A DNA stretch of 64,000 nt from Epiperipatus broadwayi (lineage: Eukaryota; Onychophora; Udeonychophora; Euonychophora; Peripatidae), in assembly GCA_028023455.1 (NCBI GenBank), contig JAQFVV010013070.1, forward strand, positions 1 to 64,000, read 5' to 3'. Below the pieces are notes generated by a model, which searched no databases, was not told the origin of the DNA, and saw only the letters and a list, made by a program, of their open reading frames with translations. The position numbers and the translations under genes are program-made. Within the stretch, counting starts at the first letter, position 1; each line of letters starts with the position of its first letter. Shown one piece after another: positions 34,605 to 48,045 of the stretch.

Positions 34605-35506
34605 GACAGTTTATGACATATAAACCAAAAAAAAAAGATTTATTAAGTAATTAACAAATTCTTTTTTTTAAAATAAACTGTAATTTTGCCTTTGTAAAAA
34701 AAAAAATTATGATCGTTAATATTTTTAAAATCATTCATATAGTCCCACTACCTCCTCTGTATGTCATCAGCACTATTGCCATCTTTCTTAACCAAGAATA
34801 AGAAATACAGAATTTATGATATAACCAGTACAACAAGTAAAAGTATGTTAATAATTAACAAATGATTATAACACATTAATGTATAAATAAAAGGGTATTT
34901 GGTTAAATTTTGACAAAAATATTAGTATTGAAATCATACAAAGACAACAAGTAAAGGAAACGAAAAAACGCAACAATTTCCAAATGTAAGTTTAATTATA
35001 AATTTATTTAAACACACATGGATACTAAGTAATATTTACCAAGGTGTTAATCTTAAGAATATGGGTGTAAAAATGCGATATTAAGGACCTCTGCAGGTCT
35101 TAACCACAAGCTTATATCGCCATATTTTCTGGAATTGACAAAACAAAATGTGCTTATTAAAATAACAAAAATATTCACAATTTTCCCTTAATAACAAACA
35201 TGTTGAAAAAAAGTGATAATTTATTTTCACTTTTAAAATCTTTTTTTTTTAAAAAAAGCAAAACAACAACAAAAACACAAATATTATAATAATAGTTACT
35301 TATTAATATTTTGTGCAGTTTATCCCTTTATTACACACATGGTATATTTATTACTTATTGAATATTTAATATATTATGTGTATTTTTGCAAAGATCATCT
35401 ATATGCATATAATAATTTATAATTATGGGTGATAAAATTTAATTAAAAAGTTTTTGTTTATAACTCAATCATAAGATATGTTTGATAGAGTAATTTCTAG
35501 TACTAG
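34605..35506. other. AT-rich DNA, no gene; small hairpin
   Basis: Nothing coding. A short hairpin, AAGGACCT-CTGC-AGGTCTT, is near 35080-35100. Confidence 0.5.
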
Positions 35507-36104
35507 CAGTACACCTGGGTCTCATTTTATGTGGTAGATAGGTTCCTCAGAAAACACACATAAAAGAAATCGCACAAAAATAGACTTACCTTGTCTTGAA
35601 AAATGGGAGATACATACTGAAAATTTGCTAAAAATCAAATAAAAGCAAAGCAACAATGTACAATTACTTTAAAATTCACATAAAAAAATAAGAAAAGAAA
35701 ATATGACTAATAAAAAAATTTACATTTAAAAAAAAATGATACAAGACAAATTTTTCTCTTTTTTATTAACTACAGTATTTAATTTTATTCAAAACAATAC
35801 ATTTTTATGCGTAATTTACTTTTTTTTTTCATACATGTATAATATTTTAATTATTATTGCTATTTGAGACATCAGATTCACTATGATGTGATGTGATGTG
35901 AAGTACTGTAGCTTCTCCTTAAATGAAGTCAAGAGGAAATACAACTAAAACATTTTCCAATTGCTGTTGATCCTTCTCATTTCACTAAGCAATCTAAAAT
36001 TGATATTTTTGTTTCCAAAGAAATTTATTATTTTGGGTGTTTTTTCCTCTCCATTAGGGTAAACTAAAAGTTTAAAATAAAAACAAGAACTTAGACTTAT
36101 GATA

Positions 36105-36144
36105 ATAAAAAGACACCAACTCAAATAAAAAGACACCAACTCAC
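36105..36144. repeat. Tandem 20 bp duplication
   Basis: AATAAAAAGACACCAACTCA occurs twice back to back with no mismatch. Confidence 0.95.
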
Positions 36145-36385
36145 CACTGTTGGGCAAAATTTAATTAAAACTAACAATTAAAAATTAAATCCTTATTTTT
36201 CTCTTTATTTTTTTAATTTTCAATTCCATTTAAAAATCAAATTTCATCGCTTCACATCACATTAATTTCAGGTCATGTTACGTAATTTTTAAATTGTTAA
36301 TTACAATTAAAAATCAGATTTTAATTGTCAAATTTAATTGTACCCACCACACCATTGTGACTCACCTTTTAAAAATAAACATGCA

Positions 36386-36700
36386 GATACTAAATGATTA
36401 ATTGATTACATACTCTTTTTATAAAAAGTAAAAAATAGAATGTGATTAAAATTCAAAAACAACATACATAATATTTTTATGTATAATATTTTTATGTATA
36501 ATGTTTAAACAGATTTACATTATAATCTTGTAAAATTTATTACTTGTGGACACTAAATGATTAATTGATTACATACTCTTTTTTAAAAAAACAAAAATAA
36601 AACATGATTTAAAATGCAAAAACAACAACATACATAGAGTAGGCATTTATAATGTTTGAACATATATACATTATAATCTTGGAAAATTTAATGTATGTAT
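36386..36700. repeat. Tandem duplication, about 163 bp unit
   Basis: Two head-to-tail units starting near 36386 and 36548. Shared blocks are ACTAAATGATTAATTGATTA, CATACTCTTTTT, AAAACAAC...ACATACAT, and ACATTATAATCTTG. The first unit has an extra 15-base repeat (TATTTTTATGTATAA). Confidence 0.8.
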
Positions 36701-37019
36701 ATAAAATAGGGAAATCCTGATTTTAAGTGAATTCTGAACTTATTTATTGCATAAATATATTACAGTACTATTATAAAGTGCTGAAAATATTGAAATTATT
36801 AGATGGAAGTCGAAGTCCAATGTTGTGCTATTACTTTAAATATGACGTGAGTGCACAAAATTTATAATATTTAAAGCAATATTAATAATTTATAGTATTT
36901 AAAGTAAAGTAATAATTTTTATCACATAAAAGAAAACCGCATACAAAGATATTAAAAAGAAACATGAATCGCATAACTTCAAAATTGCATTAAATAAATC
37001 TGCATAAAATGAAACCTGG

Positions 37020-37026
<7 letters not shown>

Positions 37027-37112
<86 letters not shown>

Positions 37113-37115
37113 TAT
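37027..37115. repeat. (TA)n microsatellite
   Basis: TA repeat interrupted once by G near 37075 and mirrored by ACTA at the right, giving TATAGTATA...TATACTATA symmetry. It directly follows the transposon end. Confidence 0.95.
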
Positions 37116-38244
37116 ACATGCATAGTTATAGATATGATTGAGTAGTATTTCCCGCTTACTCAGATGAGTTCATTCTAAAAGTTATTATAATTTGGTGGCA
37201 TCTCTTTAATAAAATCTCAAAAGTAAACATGATGCAGCTGAGTAATTTTTCATGTATGGTCTCTTATATTGCAGTGTAGAGTCTTGTAAATGGGCAATTT
37301 AGAGATTCACTCTTGAGTCTCTGAAGAAAAATATAATCCAGAAGTTTTATGTTCATATTTAATGAGGAGTGTAGTTTATATTTTTACAAAGAGGAGCAAT
37401 ACCTATAACATTTACATTAGGAAGCTGATCTCATTTTAACTTCAAAACATATCTATGATTATCAATCATTTAATGGGAATAACACATTACTGTATTGTAA
37501 GTCCCCATGATATTTTGCCTACCTCAAAATATAGATCATTTTCATGTGAATATAATCATCATTTATAGATATTGTTAATAAATTCAGTGAAACCAAGTAA
37601 GAAAAATTGCTATTTGAATTAAAGTAAATTTCCAAATGGTAAATAAAAGATATAATCACTTAATTTGCTTAAATGGTGTTGTGAATATTTTTTTAATTTA
37701 ATTTTGTTATCACTTATTAAAATGGAGTCATTATGCTATATCTAACAATAGAATTTGATCAATTTATTCTTGAGAGTATTAAAATGTACCATTGTTGCCT
37801 AAAAATAAATTATTACATTATTGCCTATTAGCAATTTTAAAATACTAATGCATTATCTCTAAATTAGTAGATGTAAAGTAGATTCAATAAAATTATCCTT
37901 TTGCTTCTGGTTTATATGTTGGCAGATATTTATGTTTTTTGAATTCTTGTACTACTAAACTCTGAGATTAGGTTATTCATTATGTTGAGGGAGATTATAA
38001 GTTCAAGTTTATTACATGTGTACTACTAGGTTTAGGGTAGGTATAACAAGGTCATTTTCTAGCATATGTGTCTACATATCATGTAGAGGCTATCAAACAT
38101 AAGAAATCCTTCATTGAATAAGACATATCCCATATGTACACTACATATATGTGTGTATATTACAAAGAAATCAAGTCACATGTCACATGACCTAATTTAA
38201 CAAGATTGTATTACAAATGTTATATATAGAGTTCACACATAAGC
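37116..38244. other. AT-rich DNA, no gene seen
   Basis: No coding frame, RNA gene or repeat end recognised. Confidence 0.55.
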
Positions 38245-38406
38245 TCTTAACATGATTTGCAGAATATCCTTAATCCCAGACCAGTTTCTGCTACTAAATT
38301 ACTCAGTCAGGTCCTAGGATAATGATTGAATATTCTAGCACCTCACTGAGGAAGCCAGTGGCAGAAATCCATGTGGGATTGGGGATATTCTGCAAAACTT
38401 GTTAAG
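38245..38406. repeat. 162 bp imperfect hairpin with hammerhead-like core
   Basis: Inverted arms of about 60 bp: CTTAACATGATTTGCAGAAT with TATCC on the left and ATTCTGCAAAACTTGTTAAG on the right, then AATCCCA/TGGGATT, TTTCTGC/GCAGAAA and CTCAGT/ACTGAG towards the loop. The right arm contains CTGAGGA (38345), GCC-AGT-GGC and GAAA, resembling the motif at 5814 with the stem bases swapped. It may be two inverted copies of one small repeat. Confidence 0.7.
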
Positions 38407-38421
38407 TGCTTATTTTTGAGA

Positions 38422-38567
<146 letters not shown>

Positions 38568-38571
38568 AAAT

Positions 38572-39112
38572 ATTTTGCAGGTTCATCCATGTTAAAAATT
38601 TAAAAATTTATATACTGACATTTCAACTTGATCATACAAGTCATCTACTAGGTGATAAAAAGTAGAAAGATGGTTGTAGAGGTGCTACAATCACTGATTT
38701 GAAAAAAAAAAAAACATTAAAGTTCCACCAATGGCAAAAATGTTAAATTAAAAATGTTTTTTTTTAATCTTTCCAAATAGGAAGCCGTTTGCATGTATCA
38801 TCTTGCTTATTGATATAATCTGGCCTTTTAAGTTTCTCAATCGCTTCTCTGATTTGCACTGGTAGAGATTATCACATCTGAATATGAGCCTAGCACTAAA
38901 AAAATCAATGTTATGACCTGAATTTATAGTATGGAGTGAGAGTGCTGCTGCTGATGAGATGTTGTTTAACTGCAGTAGCATGCTCATCTATCCTAACAGT
39001 GATGTGAGGATTATTCATACCTATAAAAGACACTTTAGAATTTTCACATGAAATTTGATAAACACCATGAATTCAAGAGTGATTGAATCCTTAGGTTCGA
39101 TTATTATATTGC
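38572..39112 (-). pseudogene. Penelope-like element 3' part: GIY-YIG endonuclease and 3' UTR (minus)
   Basis: Same subfamily as 15028-16125. On the minus strand: GVYQISCENSKVSFIGM (GIY-YIG region, one Cys already lost), TVRIDEHATAVKQH, then in another frame LHTINSGHNIDFFSARLIFR and CDNLYQC. The 3' UTR contains a segment also found at 15961-16080 and ends ACATGGATGAACC at the (TA)n tract. The 5' end is cut near 39112, within the linker, so there is no RT. Several frameshifts. Confidence 0.8.
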
Positions 39113-39700
39113 AGCAAATTCCAATCGTTGTTCAAAAAAAAAATCAATTACAAATTTTCTCAGTAAGCAATTCATTTGCTTTCAAACAAGTTAACAAGCT
39201 CTGTTTTTTATACTTGAAATAATTTAAACCTTAGTCTAATACAAAATAATAATATATCTTTAATCAGTTGATTACTTCCAACTTTGTGTTAGATTTTTTT
39301 ATTCAAACTTCCAATTAAAATCAAGTTACCTAACAATAATTAAAAAAAAATCCATCAAATGACCAATGTCTGCCACCAATAATACCAGCACAAAGTTTCA
39401 AATTCCTAAAGTCAGTCAAGCTTACACTTATTTTTATTATTATTGTAATAAATTCTGATTTTTGTTTAGTAATGAAATAGAATTTCAAGTTCCCAGCAAT
39501 TAGTTCACTTGCCACACAACCAAATTAACAGCCTCTGTCTGTTTATGTTTTTAAAGTAGTAAAAACCTTAGGCTAGCAGAAAAAAAAACTTTATGTACAT
39601 ATTCAGTTTCCAATTAGTTAATAACTGATTTCCAATTTTATGTTAAATTTTTCATTCAAATTTTCAACTAACATCAAATTTTTAGATAATTTAAAAAACA
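39113..39700. other. AT-rich DNA, no gene seen
   Basis: AT-rich; two blocks (39150-39330 and 39490-39690) resemble each other loosely (for example AACCTTAG...CTA, then ATTTTTATTCAAA...TCAA), suggesting an old duplication. Confidence 0.4.
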
Positions 39701-40637
39701 AGTCATTCCCAATAACAATGCTGAGCCTAACTACCTGCCCAGATTTTACCTTGTTTCTCTATGTCTGAATTCTTGACCCATAAATTTCACACTTAAATCA
39801 CATCAAAAACCTCACCCAATCTTTGTCTCTAACACAGTCAGACTCAGAATTTGACCAAGTTACCACAAGCTCCAACTCAAAAAAATGCAACCAATTCTAA
39901 CAGCTGAACCACCAGTCTCTTCTAGAAACCAGTACATTCTAGTCAGGTATAGCATACTTAAACCTCATCAAAAGCCTTACTCATCTTCCAGCTCTCACAC
40001 ACAGCAAGATCCAGAGACTGACCAACCTACCAAAAACTTTAACTTAATAATTATAACCAAATTTAATATAACAATTCCACCACTATAAAACATTCTTCTA
40101 TTCAAATGCACCAGAAATCAAATATGGTAATCCTGCCATACCTCCCACTCACACTTAGACCCTCCTCAACCCACATTGTCAATCAAACCAAGAGGAAACC
40201 TGGTTACCCCAAAAAATCATTTACCCTAAAAAAATCAAAAGTAACAGACATTGATCTCATACCAGGATGGACCTAACAGACAATTGCTACACTACCATAA
40301 AATTGCTATTCCCTCACTTATGATACCAAAGCAACTCAACCACAACTAATAGTAAAACTGGTTTGTTTCTGTAGATACAGCAGTCCTGAGCATGTAAAAT
40401 TTATGTAATCTTGTATAAATCAATAAACCAACTTTTACTAATGTAAACCTATAACAACAGATTATCCATGCCCTGTAAAACTTTTGTAATTAATCCAAAG
40501 CATGAAAAAACCTTGTAATTCTATGCAAATTAATAAATCAATTTTTACATCTATGGATTGCCCATGTAACCACAGCAATCCAAGCTATATAAAAACTCTT
40601 GTAACTCTCTAAGACAAATAAAGGTTATTACTGAACA
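39701..40637 (+). mobile_element. Unidentified repeat ending in an (AAT)n tail
   Basis: C-rich on this strand compared with its flanks, with a 67-codon Pro/Ser/Thr-rich frame (39885-40088) of unknown identity. It ends with ACAAATAAAGGTTATTACTG then AACAT directly before (AAT)n. The same closing pattern (AATAAAG, a short T-rich spacer, TGAA-C-T, then TAA repeats) occurs at 56505-56534 and 62562-62590. The 62.6 kb case is the 3' end of a non-LTR retrotransposon, so this is probably a 3' fragment or a dependent SINE. Confidence 0.45.
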
Positions 40638-41074
<437 letters not shown>

Positions 41075-41328
41075 TATTAGCAAAGAACCTGATTCATTGT
41101 TCTCAAATGTGACATTTGCAATGTAGTATCATAGTTTGGATATCTAATTTTTGAACCACAATGAGATGTTATTTTTTTTATTCCAGAAAAATAGAAAGAT
41201 AATGAAAAATATTAGATTTGAAGCACCTTTTGTTTATTCAAATCTTTTCTAATTATTCAAATTATTCTCTCATCCAGCAGATATTTCATTAAAATAACAT
41301 TCTAGTGTACTGACACTAGTTTATATCC

Positions 41329-41330
<2 letters not shown>

Positions 41331-41367
<37 letters not shown>
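41331..41367. repeat. (TA)n microsatellite
   Basis: About 18 TA units directly before another TGTAATGG repeat start. Confidence 0.97.
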
Positions 41368-41370
<3 letters not shown>

Positions 41371-41570
41371 AATGGGAGAAAGATCTTTGAGATTCGCATA
41401 TACTGACACCGGGTGCGCTACTAGTCCAAAAATAGGAACTAGACATTTATTTTAGGGTGGACAGGATATGCGAATCAAAAGGCACCGAACTACACTCAGA
41501 GAGGAACAAGATATATTAAATATTATTTAGAAAGCTGAGAAATCAAAGCACAAAGACAAACATCAACCAA
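41368..41570 (+). mobile_element. TGTAATGG-start repeat, third related member
   Basis: It begins TGTAATGGGAGAAAG after (TA)n. The block order resembles 31279-31465: a CACC-GGGTGC segment, CATTTATTTTA, a block with TAGAAAGCTGAGAAA, then ACAAACATCAACC. An internal inverted pair (GATTCGCATAT / ATATGCGAATC) spans about 41391-41476. The downstream end of the element is not visible. Confidence 0.5.
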
Positions 41571-43291
41571 ATAAATTTAAACAATTTATTAATTTTATAA
41601 GTTAGACAATATAGTAAAGACATCTAGCCACGAATATAAAAGTGACTTATGTTAACATATGTATATTTACCAGAGAGGACACAAAAGTACGACAAACATG
41701 AAGGCATTAAACATTTTGGCAATAAAACTCTCTCACTTAAAATATAAGAAATGGTTAGGATAATATCTTCTTGCTGGCCAGTTGTAAAATTAAAAAAACA
41801 AACAACAACCCTAGTTTCCTGAATCACGGATAATAAAACAGTTACTGTCCCACCGGAAATCAATGTAACCAGCGCGGACATCCAAGCAGTAATATTCTAA
41901 TTACTGTCATTAAAACACCACAGGACTGCTGCGTGTAATACTACATTCAAAGTAAATGTGGTGGATCTCACTTACAAGACAGCAAAAGATATTTGATTAT
42001 GATCTTACATAATCCAGAAAGAAATGACTACTTTCAGACAACCCAAAGAAATAACTTGACAAATAGCCAGCAAAAAGATTTTGTTGTTTGCACAAAAAGT
42101 GCAAACGAAACATGCTTAAAGATTCTTTATTTTACAACTAAGGGCAGGTAAATAAATAAAGACTACGAAAACTGCCAATGTGTTTTGTAATAGTTAACGA
42201 AATAATCAGGTATATATTAAACATATGAAATACAATCTCCTAATGCACCCTCTGATAAACAAAAATTGCAAACAAACTGGGAATCTTAAAACTAAGATTC
42301 CAAGACACACTTTTAATACTAAAAAAAAATACATACAGATAATAAATAATTAAAATTAATTAATACCATTTTAAAACATTTATTATTAGATTGAGTGGAG
42401 ATTTAATTAAACGCAATTTATTGACCCTGGCTAGAATAGGAAAAAGTTTAGCTTACGGTAAAACAGAGTTCTAGTGAGTTAGTGATGAGTGCACACTTTT
42501 GCTAATAGTTCATCTTTCAGGTCTTTTGACAATGGCAAGGTAGAGTCAGTGTTTATTTTAGAGGTTCATGGCATGACTGAAGAAGAGCTGGTAGGCGTGG
42601 GTCCATTCTTTGTTTAAATTAGCCAGACATTCTAATGATGGCAAAACTCACAGCAGTGGATTTTGACATCTTGCACAGCAACAAAGTTTGTCAATAATTA
42701 TTTTTTAGTAGGAATTAAATGTCCAAACAGCTACTCACAATGGTATCTTTTTGCAGGCTATAATCCAAGTGTGTATCTAATAATGAATCTCTTCTCTCTC
42801 CTAAAATTGGTGGGCTATCCTTGCTTTGCTACATTTCCCGTGCAAAACTTTCATTAGTGTCCATTCTATATTCGAGATAAGGGCAAATATTAATTTCCCA
42901 CTCAATCCAATTTAAGACTTCCAACCAGGGATAACTGAAACAAAAACGAAAAATACAAAACTAAATCTTCACTTTTTAGAATTAGCTTTAAAAATAATTA
43001 CAATAAAAGCAATAGAAATATATAATTAGCAAGCTTGCCTATTTTTAATCAAATTGATTAAAACAAATGGTGAAAGTAAACTATTTTACAATCAATTTTA
43101 TAAACAAAATAGTGAAAGTAACCTATTTTAAAATCAATTTTATAAACATTATATAATCTATTTTAAAATATAAATGTGTATGTGTTTTAAATAATAATAA
43201 AAATATTGAGTATTAACATTTAATGGAAATGCAGTTGTTTTCCCTTTTTAATTTTAGTAATAAAACCATTGAATCGGAAATCAAACGGGCT

Positions 43292-43293
<2 letters not shown>
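41571..43293. other. No supported gene; possible continuation of the preceding repeat
   Basis: It is slightly less AT-rich than average. The 85-codon minus frame (41624-41881) and 64-codon plus frame (42663-42857) resemble nothing known. A diverged tandem pair near 43075-43150 repeats GAAAGTAAMCTATTTT with AATCAATTTTATAAAC. Confidence 0.45.

Positions 43294-43375
<82 letters not shown>
43294..43375. repeat. (TA)n microsatellite
   Basis: About 40 TA units between GGGCTCAA and TTGTACTCTC, at the left edge of the alternating inverted repeat. Confidence 0.97.
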
Positions 43376-43378
<3 letters not shown>

Positions 43379-44105
43379 ACTCTCACTTCCAGAAATTTAT
43401 AGTATAATCTAAAATATGCCTAGCTAAATAAATAATTCTGCTCAGCTAAAAAATGGGTATAATTATTATTAAAATATTTTACAATACTATATATTATCAG
43501 ATTTATTCTAACTAACAGAAAAATTAATATGGTTCAATATCATGCACTAAGTAAATAAGTATTTATTAAATCATGAGACTATGAAGTGAAGTTACAAATG
43601 GTAAAAATTTAATAAATACTTATTTACTTAGTACATGATATGGAACCATATTAATTTTTCTGTTAGTTAGAATAAATCTGATAAGATATAGTATTGTAAA
43701 ATATTTTAATAATAATTATACCCATTTTTTAGCCAAACAGGATTATTTATTTAGCTAGTCATATTTTAGATTATGCTATATATTTCTGGAAGTGTGGGCA
43801 CAATCGGTAGTAAGGATTTTGGTGCCCAACATGGGGTGCCAAAATCCTTACTACCGATTGTGCCCTCACTTCCAGAATATATAGCATAATCTAAAATATG
43901 ACTAGCTAAATAAATAATCCTGCTCGGCTAAAAAATGGGTATAATTTTTATTAAAATATTTTACAATACTATATCTTATCAGATTTATTCTAACTAACAG
44001 AAAAATTAATATGGTTCGATATCATGCACTAACTAAATAAGTATTTATTAAATCATGAGACTAAGAAGTGAAGTTACAAGTGGTAATATGAATTTATATT
44101 GAGCC
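43376..44105. repeat. Three-unit alternating inverted repeat (+, -, +)
   Basis: A unit of about 220 bp occurs as U1 (43378-43571, plus), U2 (43607-43822, inverted) and U3 (43839-44053, plus). U1/U2 pair around a 35-base loop; U2/U3 pair around a 16-base loop (43823-43838), with the innermost 26 bp perfectly complementary. U2/U3 similarity is high along the whole arm. The outer edges carry GGGCTCAATAT (43288) and ATATTGAGCCC (44096), an 11 bp terminal inverted repeat. No coding content. Confidence 0.9.
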
Positions 44106-47100
44106 CATGTCCCACAAGACACTACCTCAATGGCATAAGAATACTATTACCTCCTTATTACCTCAACTAATACATCTATAGCACTCCTATGTCTTTTATA
44201 AAAATTAACTAACTAAAATAATAGTAATAAATAGATTTTAATCTTTTATCAAAGGAATATAACTAAAATAATCTCAGGTTCTTTTAATTAACTTAAAGTA
44301 ATTATAATTCCTGCAGATAGGCATGATAATGGATTTAATATTAAATCTAACTACACCTAACTTACAATAATAATAAATAACTAATAATAACAATCAGTGT
44401 ATAAGTTAACTTTATCTATTTTTATTATGCTACTAATCATTAAGAAATAAGTAAATAATCTACATGTTTTTCATCTTCATATAGTATCTTAATTAAGAAT
44501 ATGATAAAATCTTATAATTTAATAATATGTGGCAATAAATAATATTATACTCTTATGTAGTGTATTATAATTATTTTATAACCATCATAACAATAATATG
44601 CTAATGTCAAGGAATTTCTATAAAATCATATTAAGAAAATAGTGTACTTTTAAAAAAAAATGATTTAATTAATACTTTGTAAATATTATGTTTTATTCAA
44701 ATTATCTGTTGTCGTATGCTGTGGTGCAAGATAATGAAGTCGACACACATTTAAAACAATTTAAACAAATTTATTTACCTTAAACTTTAATAAACATCTT
44801 ATATACAATATGTACATTCCAAGTGGAAATCAATAAAAAAAAATCAAAATCAAAAAATAATATAAAATTCATACATCATTACTATTTCCATTATCCAAAG
44901 CATCCTATATTTTTTTTAAATTCTTTAACATCAACATTTAATAGTATTTACGAACTTATATTTTATTATATATCATTTATAATCAAATAGTACAATAGAA
45001 GGCTTTTATGTAAAATATCATTTATGTAGCACATGTAAAATAAGATTTAAATTTAATACTTAAAATGTTCATCCCAGCTAAGTATTATAGATATTTCCAT
45101 TATAATGTAATTATTATATATTACCATCATAATTAGTATTAATTTAATATCAACTAATGTATAGGTTGATATAACTTCATAATATTATGTGACATTTATC
45201 AATTACATAATCATTTATTTCATTCTGATGTAATTCCACAATAATATATGTCTTACTAAAATATGCAATACATGTAGGTTCTTTTCTTGAAATAATATTT
45301 TGAGTTATCAAACAATTTTGTAGAGACAAAAATTTTTATTTATAAATTACCCATCTTCCTACAATTATTAGATTAAAATAAAAAAAAAATCTATGATTTT
45401 TTTTTTTTCGTTTTAACTACCATTCTTCTCAACTTTACTTAAACTGATCATAATCACATAATTACTACATCATATTTTATTCCTATTCCATCTTAATAAA
45501 ATCCCATCTTTAAATATCATTCTAATCTCATTTGACTCTAGTATCAATTCGTAATTCTTTTTTTTTTTAAAAAAAATGGCTATCCAAATTCACTCCTATA
45601 TCTTGTCATCTATTTATGATAAATGTTAAACACACATATGAATTTGCATATAAAATTAATTTAAATTGTCTAATAAAAAAAATATTATTACTTTATTTCT
45701 TGCTAACTTGAAAAATAAATAAAAATGACTCGTACTAATATAATAAATCAATATACTAACATTGTAACAGAAACATTAAAGTTGATTCATGTAAGAATCA
45801 TATAATTACTTTCCTCATGTTGTAATAAATTTATGTTATAAAAATAAAGTATGCATATTTTAAAATAAAACTATTATTAATAATATTATGCATATATATT
45901 CTTCAAATATTCATACATTCACCCAACACTCAAATAATATTTGGTTCATCTATAAGAAAACAAAGTAAAATACATTAAATTATTAATATTATACAATTAT
46001 TACCATAAGCGATATTTCAACTTATAAATCAGCTAAACGATGTCTTCTCGGATTATAAATTAACAAATAATATCACATTCATACTTGACAATCATTCTTA
46101 AAACATTAAGTGTTTTAAAATTATAAAAAAAAATACTTTATGAAACTAAGGGTTATATTAATATGTAATTACTTTTAAAATGTACCTCTCTTATCCCTAA
46201 TAAATCAATAAATAATTAAATATTTATGTTAGTTAAGTAAATAAAATTATATTACATAGACTACAACTACGTTTTTTCACCACATAACTGTTCTTTTTTT
46301 TCCAGGTAATGAAAATTTTCCAACAGCGCTTTTCCTGTAAATCATATGTTTAAATAGTTTTTCATGAAATAAATGAAAGATGTTTTTTTTTTTTAAAAAA
46401 AAAATAAATAAATAAAATAAAACAAGTTCCACCATAAAGAAACAAAAATAAATAATTAAATCAGTTTTAAGGATCCGGATCTATTTTTTAAAAAAAATTC
46501 TCTAAAAGTTATTATAGTTTGTAATGCTTTCATCTAAGTATTATAAATTGATTTGGACATCCACGTACACTTATTTGTGCATTTTTAAAAAAATATTTAA
46601 GCAAAATCAATCTTAAAATTCTTCTGTATGACCAGCATCCAGAATTTAATATCATAACATTTTTTATCTACAGGTATTTATTTACCAATTAAATTTCTGA
46701 TTTATCAGCCTTTTAAAATTATTGACATCTGGTCTTTTAAATAACAAAGACTAAACAAGGCAAGTATTTTGGCAATTATTAGTAGTTTCCATATCTTTAC
46801 CAAAAGATATATTAAAATATATATAATTTGAAATACTTTCTTCATAAAGAAGTATTATTTACATCTTTCTTCAAAATATTTATTTATTAAAAAAATATAT
46901 ATATAATAAACTTTTAAATTCACTTCTTTTACCATATTATTTTATCGGTCTTATAAAAAAAATATATTGTCCTGCCACGTAATGTCCAATATATTAACTT
47001 TATCCATCTACTAATTCTTCTAATCAACACAGTGTCCACTATATTTTTTATACAAAGTTTCCAACACATTATATCATTATGTGATATTTCCATGACTACT

Positions 47101-48045
47101 TGATAGTAAAATTAAGCTTTGATAGAATCGATCGATAGGGGATTATGAATAACTAGCACTGCATCTCTAATGGTAAAATTTCTTAAAATTATTTGAACTA
47201 CTCTCTTTGTAAACTAATAATTATTATGAGAGTGTTTATAATATTTTACTTGGCTATATTTAATAACACACTTGACTCAACAACAGAATAACACAAGCAC
47301 AAGCATGCTTAAACAACTAAACCCTAGCTTTTATACTAAAACATATCACCCACATGATTGGTAAATTTAAACAATCATCTTGCTAACTTATCTACATATC
47401 TGGTTACCAATACAAAATCTAAACTAAAATAAATAATGACTCATTTAATATTTATTATTTATTACATTATTTAATTCTTAAATTAACTTTTATCTTTTAT
47501 TTAAATCCATGAAATCTTTTTTTAAAAATATATCTTTTATTTTATCTCACTTTTAGCTTTTATAAATCTATTTTTCCTAAGCAAACTAAAACTACTTTTA
47601 TTCATTATATTCATTTTTTTTAAACAGTATAAAAAAAACAAGATTTAATATTTCATACTAGTTAATTTTTTATTTTTATCTCGTAATAGTTCAATATAAT
47701 ATTTTAAATTTTATAATAGATTTTTTTAAGATAGCTTTGTAACTTCACTAAAAAACTCACAAGCATTTGTGTACAAATGTATATCTGTCACATGACTTAC
47801 AACACCGATAGAAACGCTTATAGTTAGCTAAAAATAAACTAACAATCCAATTTTTGTAAAATAAAATATTTTTTTTAAATAAATAATATACTATAACAAT
47901 TTTTAAAATAATAATTCGATATTATAAAATCAAATATTCATCTTCCCCAAAAATTTTTAAAAAAAAAATTAAAAATATTTTTTAAATATAAATTTTTAAA
48001 AAAATTTTATTTTTTTTTTTTTAAATAATATACCATTTTTTTTTT
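44106..48045. other. AT-rich DNA, no gene seen
   Basis: Nearly 4 kb of AT-rich sequence with A/T homopolymers (for example a T12A11 junction near 46384-46410 and T runs near 48010-48040). No coding frame over 60 codons outside low complexity, no recognised repeat end. Confidence 0.55.

Larger units (their letters stand above)
35507..37026. mobile_element. Nonautonomous Tigger/mariner-like DNA transposon (about 1.5 kb)
   Basis: The left end reads CAGTACACCTGGGTCTCATT then TTATGTGG; the right end, read in reverse complement, reads CACACACCCAGGTTTCATTT then TATGCAG. These are imperfect terminal inverted repeats of about 28 bp. Just inside the left end, TAGGTTCCTCAGAAAAC and AAGAAATCGCAC resemble the subterminal pattern of Tigger/pogo-type elements. 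No transposase frame is visible inside, so it would depend on another copy. It contains two internal tandem duplications (36105-36144 and 36386-36700). The right end runs into (TA)n, so the TA target duplication cannot be judged there. Confidence 0.6.
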
